DNA of 33,821 nt from positions 1 through 33,821 of IMG/VR virus record IMGVR_UViG_3300025520_000011. One strand, written 5' to 3'. The position numbers and the translations under genes were made by a program. The first letter of the stretch is position 1. Every line of letters starts with the position of its first letter. Of this stretch, positions 21,709 to 28,651 are shown piece by piece. Under the pieces are notes generated by a model. The model saw only the letters and a program-made list of their open reading frames with translations, was not told where the DNA came from and ran no database searches. Source of the stretch: a virus.

Positions 21709-22703
21709 CAGGCTGCGAGCAGCTTGACGGGAACCGCAGGGCGGGTGCAGATCGACAGCGGGTTCGACTGCGCTTCCACCATGACGCCCTTGTTGAAGGG
21801 CATCGGCTCTTGCTTGGCGTAGTACGCCAGACCGTTGGTGTTGACGGTCTCCATGTAGTCCGCCGGGGCGTAGAAGGTGCTGAACAGGTCAGCCACGCCG
21901 CTGGGGATCATGTAGGCCGCGCCGTCTTCGATGAACGAAGTGCCGTTGACCGAGCCACGGTATTCTTCCCAGAACACGCCTGCGAAGAAGAAGCCCGAGC
22001 GGTTGTCGCCGCGCAGGAACTCGCCGTTCATCCAACGGTCGTAAGCCTTTTCCACGGCGGGGTGGCTCACCAGGGCGTCGAAGAACGAAGCCGAGCACAT
22101 GGCGCGCAGATCGGTGTACATCAGGCCGCCGAGGGCGGCTTCCATCTTGCGCTTGGCCTCGATCACCTTGATGGCGACCTTGGTGCCGGTGGTGCCCAGC
22201 ACCATGTTGTGCGTGGTCTGCGCAACGCCGAAGGCATCGTACAGGTCTTCCAGCACGGTCACGCCGTCGGCGTCCAGAATCTGGCCCTTGATGGCACCCA
22301 TGCGCTGGTACTCGATGGTCGTGTCGAGGTCACGGCGCATCTTCATCAGCTTGCGGTTCATCAGGTTCTGGGCGGTTTCCACCTCAGACTCGGCACCGAA
22401 GGCACGCAGGTTCTGCACCTCGTCGGCCACGATGGCGGCGCGCTGGGGCAGGTGGATGACGTTCATCGAGCGCAGGGTGCGCTTGTCGTTGGTCATCGGG
22501 CGGCCCGGGGCACCGCGCTGGCCGGCAGGCACCAGGGAGATGGTGCTGCCGATGCTTTCCAGCGACACGGAGGTCGTGGTGATGCCTTCTTCGGTGAAGA
22601 CGCCCAACTGCGACAGGCGCTGGGGCTGGTGCGGCACGTTCTCGATGGCCCGGGTCAGACTGAGCACCGAGAAAGCGTCGTTGTTGAAAATGTCCATGTG
22701 CAT
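21708..22703 (-). CDS. Major capsid protein, lambda gpE type
   Basis: Encodes 331 aa. The ATG at 22703 has GGAG 7 nt upstream. Features of the gpE family: FNNDAFSVLSLTRAIENVP at the N-terminus, EGITTTSVSLESIGSTISLV, QRGAPGRPMTNDKRTLRSMN in the E-loop region, a long spine-helix segment (FGAESEVETAQNLMNRKLMK) and a conserved end SICTRPAVPVKLLAA. Length is close to lambda gpE (341). It forms the T=7-type shell and is decorated by the preceding gene's product. The order protease, decoration, capsid is that of lambda C, D, E. Confidence 0.93.
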   Translation of the reverse strand: MHMDIFNNDAFSVLSLTRAIENVPHQPQRLSQLGVFTEEGITTTSVSLESIGSTISLVPAGQRGAPGRPMTNDKRTLRSMNVIHLPQRAAIVADEVQNLRAFGAESEVETAQNLMNRKLMKMRRDLDTTIEYQRMGAIKGQILDADGVTVLEDLYDAFGVAQTTHNMVLGTTGTKVAIKVIEAKRKMEAALGGLMYTDLRAMCSASFFDALVSHPAVEKAYDRWMNGEFLRGDNRSGFFFAGVFWEEYRGSVNGTSFIEDGAAYMIPSGVADLFSTFYAPADYMETVNTNGLAYYAKQEPMPFNKGVMVEAQSNPLSICTRPAVPVKLLAA

Positions 22704-22716
22704 TTTGGTGCTCCTA

Positions 22717-23067
22717 TCAGCGAACGATGATGCCCAGGGCGGCCAGATCGGCGGTGCCTGCGGCGTCCAGGCCGGTCAGTTCAGCGCCCACCACTTCCGC
22801 GCTGCGGGCGATGATGACGGCGCCTTGGTCGGCTGCGGCGTCGGGGACGGCGCGGTACAGCACGCCAGCGGCGATTTCAGCGCCACCGGAACCGGCGTTG
22901 TTGTAGGCGGTGTACTTGCCGTTCGCCAGTTTGGCGACGACAGTGCCTGCGGCCATCGCACCGGCAGCGGCGTCGATGGTCACTTCTTCACGACTGATCG
23001 AGCCATTGCCTTCCGACAGAATGAACTCGGCAGTGTGCTTGCCTTCCGTGAGAACGGTCATGGTCAT
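22717..23067 (-). CDS. Head decoration protein, lambda gpD type
   Basis: Encodes 116 aa; the ATG at 23067 overlaps the protease stop (ATGA), though an in-frame ATG two codons later is possible. The start TVLTEGKHTAEFILSEGNGS and the following SREEVTIDAAAGAMAAGTVV match the gpD family, whose trimers lock onto the expanded capsid at threefold sites. The C-terminus carries VGAELTGLDAAGTADLAALG, again typical. Size equals that of lambda gpD (110). It lies directly upstream of the major capsid gene. Confidence 0.9.
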   Translation of the reverse strand: MTMTVLTEGKHTAEFILSEGNGSISREEVTIDAAAGAMAAGTVVAKLANGKYTAYNNAGSGGAEIAAGVLYRAVPDAAADQGAVIIARSAEVVGAELTGLDAAGTADLAALGIIVR

Positions 23068-24104
23068 GCTCCTTGCAGATGTTTACGACGCGCAGCCCAG
23101 ATGTCAGAGGTTTTGACCGCAGCGGGCTGCGCGCCCTGAGACTGCGTGTTCGATGCCTGGGGAGACGTGTCAACGTGAGCTTCCTCGTCCTCCATAGCAG
23201 CAAAAATGGCGGCACGGGCCTCGGCCAGAGGGGTGCCTTTGCGAATGAGTTGGTCGGCCATCGCCTCGCGCTTCGCCAGCACGCACAGCGACTTGATCTC
23301 GCGGGCTTCGGCAGCGCGGGCCTTGACGGCGGCCAGATCGGCCAGCTTCGGGTCAAGTGCCCACTGGGCGGCGTAAGCCTCCATGCCCAGTGCAGCGGAA
23401 ACCTCCACCACCTGATCTGCATGGGTCGCGGCAGGAACCCCCACCTCGTTGCTCACGCTGCCGTGGCGGGTGTCTTCGTCGGCGTCCGGGTGCTCCGGGT
23501 CCACGTCCTTGGCGTCTTCCTGCGCCAGCGCGTAGGCCACGCGGGCCCGCTCGGGCAGGCGCTCCAGATCAAAGCTGGCGCGGGCTTCCACGGCGGGCAG
23601 CACCTTGGTGGCGAAGCCCATGTCCAGGGCTTCCTGGGCCGAGAGCCAAGTCTCGGTGTCCAGCATGGACTTGATCTCGTCTTCGTCCTTGCCGGTGCGC
23701 TTGGCGTAGGTGGTGACCAGGGAGGTGCCGATCTTGTCGAGCACGTCGGCGGTGGCCCGCAACTCGTCGGCGTCGCCCACGGCGAACGTCCACGGGTTGT
23801 GGATCATCATCATCGCGTTCTCGGGCATCTCGATCTCGTCGCCCGCCATCGCTACGAGGCTGGCGGCAGAGGCGGCAATGCCCATGACCTTGACGTTGAT
23901 CTTCTTGCCGCTGGCGCGCAGGCCGTTGTAGATCGCCAGACCGGCGAACACGTCGCCGCCCGGCGAGTTGATCTCCACGTTCACGGCTTCGGCCTTGATC
24001 GACTTCAGGTCGTCAAGAAAGGATTTGGCCGAAACGCCATACGCCCCGATGTCGTCAAACACCGTGAGCGTGTCGTTTGCGGCGAGGTTGTACCAAGTCT
24101 TCAT
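23064..24104 (-). CDS. ClpP-like prohead protease with scaffold-like C-terminus
   Basis: Encodes 346 aa. The N-terminal ~170 residues are ClpP/S14-like: INSPGGDVFAGLAIYN, GIAASAASLVAMAGDEI with the likely nucleophile S79, MMIHNPW with H102, and MLDTETWLSAQEALDMGFA with D149. It processes head proteins during assembly. Residues about 200-330 are acidic and helical, then the tail ends SDIWAARRKHLQGA, a composition expected of a fused scaffold, comparable to lambda C with its internal Nu3. I see no convincing internal ribosome site, so separate scaffold expression is unproven. The gene opens the capsid module after copy 3 of the boundary element. The start ATG has only a weak upstream purine stretch. 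Confidence 0.9.
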   Translation of the reverse strand: MKTWYNLAANDTLTVFDDIGAYGVSAKSFLDDLKSIKAEAVNVEINSPGGDVFAGLAIYNGLRASGKKINVKVMGIAASAASLVAMAGDEIEMPENAMMMIHNPWTFAVGDADELRATADVLDKIGTSLVTTYAKRTGKDEDEIKSMLDTETWLSAQEALDMGFATKVLPAVEARASFDLERLPERARVAYALAQEDAKDVDPEHPDADEDTRHGSVSNEVGVPAATHADQVVEVSAALGMEAYAAQWALDPKLADLAAVKARAAEAREIKSLCVLAKREAMADQLIRKGTPLAEARAAIFAAMEDEEAHVDTSPQASNTQSQGAQPAAVKTSDIWAARRKHLQGA

Positions 24105-24128
24105 AGGGTGTTCCCAAGATTTACGGCG

Positions 24129-24172
24129 AGTGTGTGCAAATCAGACGCTTCGCGCCTGCGGGCGGATGTCGC
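24129..24172. repeat. Module-boundary element, copy 3
   Basis: AGTGTG (24129-24134), 18 bp, CGCCTGCGG (24153-24161), GCG, GATGTCGC (24165-24172). It touches the stop codon of the 66-aa gene (TCA at 24173-24175) and lies in the leader of the protease gene. Confidence 0.7.
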
Positions 24173-24373
24173 TCAGAGCAGCAGAGCCAGCAGCAACTCG
24201 TCTTCTTCGCGCTGGCGCTTGCGGCGGGCTTGGTTGCCGACCGTCCACAGGAGGTCGTCAATCTCAGGCTCGGGCGGCTTTTTCTTGAGCGTGAAACCCT
24301 GGAGCGCGGTCGAGGCTGGCCCGTAGCCGATGCCCTGCACGGCCACCGCCCGGGAGTCCAGCGTCTCGTTCAT
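24173..24373 (-). CDS. Small basic/acidic protein of unknown function
   Basis: Encodes 66 aa; the ATG overlaps the upstream stop (ATGA). It contains YGPASTALQGFTLKKKPPEP, then DDLLWTVGNQARRKRQREED and ends in a run of leucines and alanine (LLLALLL). The charged helix plus short hydrophobic end could be an interaction peptide. It is the last gene of the block inserted between portal and protease and is likely co-translated with the 211-aa gene. No family recognised. Confidence 0.65.
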   Translation of the reverse strand: MNETLDSRAVAVQGIGYGPASTALQGFTLKKKPPEPEIDDLLWTVGNQARRKRQREEDELLLALLL

Positions 24374-25005
24374 GTGCGCGTCACCGTGGTGGTGCCGCCC
24401 GCCTCAGTGATCGTTTGAACCACGTCGCCCGCGACACGGGTCGTCGGGCCGACTTGCAGCGGCACGCCCTCCACCAGCCCGTGCAGCTTCGCCAATTCGA
24501 TGATGCGCAGCAGTTCGGCGGCCAACTCCAGGCGCACCTGACCGGCCACAGCGCCTACGTCGCCGGTCACCACGTTCTGCGTCGTGGTGACTTGGTTCAC
24601 GGTCGCGGCCACCGTCACGGGGAACACCGGCTGAATGGCCGCTGTCCAGTAGGCCGTGCCGAAGTCCTCGCTGAACAGCACGCCGTCCACCGAAGTGGCG
24701 TTCGGGTCGTACACCACCCGCCAGCCGTTCGTCATGAAGAACGTGGCCCCGGTGAAGCCGCCCGGGATGGGGTCGTAGCCCGAGTACCGCATGGCCGGGA
24801 GCCACTTGGTGTTCGTGTCCCCGTCCGCGTGCGTCACGCGCACCCAGTCCTTCCATCGGCTGTACATCTCGGCCACGTCCAGCCGCGCCAGGGCCGGGTC
24901 CACGAACACAAAGCGGCCCGCCCCGTCGAAGCGGAACGGGCCTTGGGTGTCCGAGTCCACCGTCACGTAGCCGGTGCGGACGTAGCCGGGATCGACGTAG
25001 TTCAT
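24370..25005 (-). CDS. Virion-type protein of portal-protease insert (211 aa)
   Basis: Encodes 211 aa; both ends overlap neighbours (ATGA). The N-terminal ~130 residues are beta-rich and include MYSRWKDWVRVTHADGDTNT, WLPAMRYSGYDPIPGG and TNGWRVVYDP; the segment around YSRWKDW parallels YSWLKERWK of the 446-aa protein two genes upstream, suggesting a shared attachment domain. The C-terminal part (ELLRIIELAKLHGLVEGVPL followed by a short threonine-rich end) is a helix then strands, as often seen in phage structural proteins that trimerise. Probably a virion appendage component; the exact role is unknown. Confidence 0.65.
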   Translation of the reverse strand: MNYVDPGYVRTGYVTVDSDTQGPFRFDGAGRFVFVDPALARLDVAEMYSRWKDWVRVTHADGDTNTKWLPAMRYSGYDPIPGGFTGATFFMTNGWRVVYDPNATSVDGVLFSEDFGTAYWTAAIQPVFPVTVAATVNQVTTTQNVVTGDVGAVAGQVRLELAAELLRIIELAKLHGLVEGVPLQVGPTTRVAGDVVQTITEAGGTTTVTRT

Positions 25006-25631
25006 GCGTAGAAGTTCGGCGACTTGTTGGGAGTGTTGCGGCGGTCAGACTCGTAGTGGAAGTCCACCAGCAAGCCGAACACGTTGTCGGGGTTCTCGGT
25101 GCCGCCGTTGCTCACGCGGCGCAGCGTCACCAGCAGAATCTCGTCAGGCTCGGTCAGCGTCAGCGCCTGCGCCAAGTCCATCTCCGTCACCATGTGCCGC
25201 CACGCGCCACCGAAGGCAGGCTGCTCCACGAAGTAGCTCGTCTCGGCGGTGAAGTAGGCTTGCCCGTGGCCCAGGGCGCGGCTGATCTGCATCTCCCAGC
25301 GCACCGGCTGGGTGCTCTCGCCGCTGGTGCTCCAGTGGACGTGACAGACCGCCCTGCCCCCCGGCTTCACGTCGTGGTTGACGTGCAGCGGGGCGCTGAA
25401 CGCATAGTCGCCCACCTGGAACGCCATCTCCCGCCGCAGGCCCGAGGGGCCGAACGGCAGGTATTCCGGTGCGAACTCGGTGGGTACGCCGATCAGCGAG
25501 AGCGGCGAGATAAGGTCCGACCACCCCTCTGCCGTCCGCGCATCCAGTTCGGCGATGTTCTGGTCGGCCTCCTGCGGCGAAAGGCTCGCGCCTTTCTCCG
25601 ACAGCAGCGTGATGGGGTGCAACACGGGCAT
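25002..25631 (-). CDS. Virion-type protein of portal-protease insert (209 aa)
   Basis: Encodes 209 aa; AGGA lies upstream of the ATG at 25631, and the stop overlaps the next start. After a helical N-terminus (LSPQEADQNIAELDARTAEG) comes a beta-sandwich with H-x-x-x-D-x-K-PGG (NHDVKPGGRAVCHVHWSTSG) and the ending DFHYESDRRNTPNKSPNFYA. The His-rich strand and the DFHYESDR...PNFY ending recur in structural proteins of other phages as far as I recall, but I cannot name a family. Likely a virion component made with its neighbours. Confidence 0.65.
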   Translation of the reverse strand: MPVLHPITLLSEKGASLSPQEADQNIAELDARTAEGWSDLISPLSLIGVPTEFAPEYLPFGPSGLRREMAFQVGDYAFSAPLHVNHDVKPGGRAVCHVHWSTSGESTQPVRWEMQISRALGHGQAYFTAETSYFVEQPAFGGAWRHMVTEMDLAQALTLTEPDEILLVTLRRVSNGGTENPDNVFGLLVDFHYESDRRNTPNKSPNFYA

Positions 25632-25641
25632 CGGTCAGTCC

Positions 25642-26982
25642 TTATACGGGGTTGTTGTAGTTCCGCTCCAGGGCCGGGGCCAGGAGGACGTTGATGCCCT
25701 GCGAACGGGTGATGGTGAAATCCACCGACGCAAACTGCCCGCCGTCCAGACCCAGACCCACCAGCTTCACGCTGGCGTTGGTGCCCGGTGTGCGGCCACC
25801 CTGGCTGTTGGAGTCGTAGGCGAAGCTGAACGGCACCGAAGCACCCGTGAAGGTGCCCTGAATCGGGTTGCCGTCCTTGTCGTTCACGATCACCGCGCTC
25901 GCCGTGCCGTAGCCGTCCGCGAAGAAGGCGCGGTAGATGAAGTCGCCTGCGCCCGCGTTGGCCCCGAAGTTGATCGTGCCTGCCGACACGAACGGGTAGC
26001 GTCGCACCACGCCGTTGAAATCGTAGAAATCAACGCTGTTGAGGAAGTTGTCGTTCAGCGCGTTGATGTACACGCCGTTCGCACCCACCAGGGTGTCGCC
26101 CACGAAGCGCAGCAATTCGTCTGCCGTGCGGCCCACCACGGTGCCTGCGCCCGTGTCGATGTCGCTCGGCTGGCGCAGCAGGTACTGCACCTTCTCGTAA
26201 ATCTGCTGGGTCGTCGCCACCGTCGCGCCCTGGATCACGATGCGGTACGGCTCGTTGATGGAGTCGCCGTCCACGTCGTACATCTGGTCGGTGCCGAAAT
26301 ACTCGATGCTGATGGCGGTGTACGGCGCGGTCGAAGCGATGGTCGCGTCGCTGGCGTCGATCTTCAGGTCGGTGCCGTTGGACAGTGGGAAACGGTACGT
26401 GATGTACGACAGCGTGGCCGCACCGATGGCCGCGTTGTTCGACGAGGCGTAGGTTTTGCCCTGCTCGCGGCAGAACAGCTTGAACGGCGTGCCGTCCGTG
26501 TAGTTGAAGTTGCCGTTGGTGGCATCCCCGAAAATCTGCACCGCCTCGTTGATCGGGCCGGTGTAGGTGAAGTTGGTGGCCGCGCCGCTGCCGAACTGGT
26601 AGTAGGGCTGGTCCGTGCCGCCCAGCGAACCCAGCGACACCACACCGGCGTACAGTCGCTCCACCACACCGGCAGCAGAGCGTTCGGCCCATCCTGCGGT
26701 ACGGATCAGCTTGCGGGTGGCGTCATCAAACGGCTTCCAGCCGTTGATGAATTCAAACTGTTCGGGCGTGATGGACTCCATCGGGAACGGGAACTTGATG
26801 TAGTCCGCGTTCGCCTTCCAGCGTTCCTTCAGCCACGAATACAGGGCTTGGCCGGTCACGCCGCCCGTGGCCCCCTCGTTGTCCACGCCGCCCGTGGTGA
26901 GAATTCGGATGGTCCGGTTGGTGGTGTTGACCACCACGTCGGTCCCATCGACTAAAAAATCTGGATCAAAGATCACAGGCAT
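25642..26982 (-). CDS. Virion-type protein of portal-protease insert (446 aa)
   Basis: Encodes 446 aa. An ideal AAGGAG lies 6 nt before the ATG at 26982. The N-terminal ~90 residues include QALYSWLKERWKANADYIKF and ITPEQFEFINGWKPFDDATR, then long Gly/Asn/Thr-rich beta regions (YYQFGSGAATNFTYTGPINE, TDLKIDASDATIAS). The C-terminus ends ALERNYNNPV, echoing DRNYRNP at the end of the 489-aa protein, so the two may share a terminal signal or domain. Composition points to an exposed structural protein such as a head fibre or spike. No catalytic motif is seen. Confidence 0.68.
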   Translation of the reverse strand: MPVIFDPDFLVDGTDVVVNTTNRTIRILTTGGVDNEGATGGVTGQALYSWLKERWKANADYIKFPFPMESITPEQFEFINGWKPFDDATRKLIRTAGWAERSAAGVVERLYAGVVSLGSLGGTDQPYYQFGSGAATNFTYTGPINEAVQIFGDATNGNFNYTDGTPFKLFCREQGKTYASSNNAAIGAATLSYITYRFPLSNGTDLKIDASDATIASTAPYTAISIEYFGTDQMYDVDGDSINEPYRIVIQGATVATTQQIYEKVQYLLRQPSDIDTGAGTVVGRTADELLRFVGDTLVGANGVYINALNDNFLNSVDFYDFNGVVRRYPFVSAGTINFGANAGAGDFIYRAFFADGYGTASAVIVNDKDGNPIQGTFTGASVPFSFAYDSNSQGGRTPGTNASVKLVGLGLDGGQFASVDFTITRSQGINVLLAPALERNYNNPV

Positions 26983-26985
26983 GAT

Positions 26986-27180
26986 TTACTCCTTCGTGAA
27001 GGTCATTTGGTAGTTTGTGCCGCAGACGATGGCGGACCCGCCATCACCTGCATGAAAAACCTGCTGGACGCCAACCACATCCCCGTCAGGGAACGTGACC
27101 ACGCTGCCCACTTCAGGCAGTTGCTTAAAAACGTCACCGACGTGCTGGCCGTCCGTGGTGGTGGTGATGCGCCAAGCCAT
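26986..27180 (-). CDS. Small hypothetical protein of portal-protease insert
   Basis: Encodes 64 aa from the ATG at 27180, 1 bp after the stop of the upstream gene; the longer frame to 27261 overlaps that gene. Strands such as WRITTTTDGQHVGDVFK, EVGSVVTFPDGDVVGVQQVF and AIVCGTNYQMTF suggest a small beta barrel (SH3- or OB-like). Its stop lies within the ribosome binding region of the 446-aa gene, so the two are probably coupled. Function unknown. Confidence 0.65.
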   Translation of the reverse strand: MAWRITTTTDGQHVGDVFKQLPEVGSVVTFPDGDVVGVQQVFHAGDGGSAIVCGTNYQMTFTKE

Positions 27181-27181
27181 G

Positions 27182-28651
27182 TCAGGGGTTCCTGTAGTTG
27201 CGGTCGAACACTTGGGCCACGGGCAGCGTCGCGTCGGACGCGGCCAGTTGGTAGTTCTCAAGGCGGAAATAGTTGTAGGCCACGTTGTGGACCACGATGT
27301 CCACGGCCTGCGGGCTGGTGTAGCTGTACGCGGGGTTCACCCCTGCGGTCTTGCTCTCCAAGCCATAGAGTTCGGTGGTGGTGCCGTGTGCGTAGATGCG
27401 CACTTCCGAGCCATCGACCACGCCGGTCAGCGTCAACGTCGCAGACGCCTGCACGGTCACGGCAGACCCGGTGCTGGTCACACCCGAGGCGGTGCCACCG
27501 CCCGACACGTTCACCGTCACGGCGCTGCCGCTGGTATTGTTGATGTCGAAGGTGTTGCCGCTGAAGGTGATGCCGATGAAGTCCTTGGTGCCAGTCGTGT
27601 TGATCTGGATGGCGCGGCTGTTGCCCACGAAGTCGCAGTTCTGCACGCTGGTGCCATCGGGCCACAGCAGCGCGCCCAGCGCATCGGTCGAGCCGCGCAC
27701 GGTGTTGCCCGTGAACCCGGCCCCGGCGGTCTGAATCTGGTTGCAACCCTGGAACACGCAGCCGCTCACCGACTGGCCTGCCTTGAAGCGGGTGGCGTCA
27801 GCGTTCACCACGGTGTTGCCGTCGAACTCCAGCGTGTTGAGGTTGGCGTTGTTCAACAGCAGGTCGAACCGGCTGGCTGTGTTGGCCGACTTGATGACGC
27901 TGTTGGTCAGCCGGAACGTCGTGCTGGCCGTGCCCGCAGGCTCCAACTTGTACAGGTCGGCGTTCACCGGCTGGTTCTCGAACACCACGATCTGGTTCGT
28001 GTCGTTGAACACGGTCGTGGTCGCACCCCCGATGGTCAGGTTGGTGTTGACGAAGTACACGCCGTTCTGGCGACGCACAGCGCCATACCCCGATGCCGCA
28101 TCCACAGCGGCCACGCCAGCCCAATCAATCGGGTCCAATTCGCTGCCGCCCGTGATCGTCAGGCCGTTGCCTCGAACGAGGTAGTCGTACCAAGTGTTCG
28201 TGGCGTTACGGGGTGCGCCAGTCAGGTTGAGCGTGAAGCCGACGCGGTTGATCTGGGTCCGGTTGGGGGTGCCGGTCTGCGCGTCAAACGCCCGGTCCAT
28301 GTCCACCTGAAGCAGCGTCCAGCCGCCGTCGTAGGTGTCGATGCCTCCCAGATACCAGTAGCCGATGTTGCCAGCAGTGTCCTGTGCGAACAGGCGGATA
28401 CCACCGTTGGCCTGGGTTTGCAGGAAGCCGATGGAGGCGTAGTTCAGCCACATCCGCAGGTGCTGGCCGGTCGAGTTGAAGGTCGTCGTCGTGTACGTGC
28501 GGGTGTTCAGCCCCGCAGTACGCAAGATGCCCGACAGCGACGAGGTGCCCTGCTTGACCACCTCGGTGTCCAGCGTGCCCGCGCTCCACCCCGTCGTGCT
28601 GTCGCAGTCGGACAGAACGGTGAAGCCTGGGGTGAGCGTCGGGGTTGCCAT
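27182..28651 (-). CDS. Beta-helix virion protein with carbohydrate-binding-like N-terminus
   Basis: Encodes 489 aa; the start shares a base with the portal stop (TAATG). Residues 1-150 (VLSDCDSTTGWSAGTLDTEV ... GGWTLLQVDMDRAFD) look like a carbohydrate-binding jelly roll. Residues about 170-400 show the regular short-strand rhythm of a right-handed parallel beta-helix, with stacked N/G/V turns (GCVFQGCNQIQTAGAGFTGN, NCDFVGNSRAIQINTTG, GITFSGNTFDINN). The last ~80 residues (GSEVRIYAHGTTTELYG to DRNYRNP) form a sandwich. Such a layout belongs to phage tailspikes and appendages, but the gene lies in the head module. No catalytic acids can be assigned. Confidence 0.72.
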   Translation of the reverse strand: MATPTLTPGFTVLSDCDSTTGWSAGTLDTEVVKQGTSSLSGILRTAGLNTRTYTTTTFNSTGQHLRMWLNYASIGFLQTQANGGIRLFAQDTAGNIGYWYLGGIDTYDGGWTLLQVDMDRAFDAQTGTPNRTQINRVGFTLNLTGAPRNATNTWYDYLVRGNGLTITGGSELDPIDWAGVAAVDAASGYGAVRRQNGVYFVNTNLTIGGATTTVFNDTNQIVVFENQPVNADLYKLEPAGTASTTFRLTNSVIKSANTASRFDLLLNNANLNTLEFDGNTVVNADATRFKAGQSVSGCVFQGCNQIQTAGAGFTGNTVRGSTDALGALLWPDGTSVQNCDFVGNSRAIQINTTGTKDFIGITFSGNTFDINNTSGSAVTVNVSGGGTASGVTSTGSAVTVQASATLTLTGVVDGSEVRIYAHGTTTELYGLESKTAGVNPAYSYTSPQAVDIVVHNVAYNYFRLENYQLAASDATLPVAQVFDRNYRNP

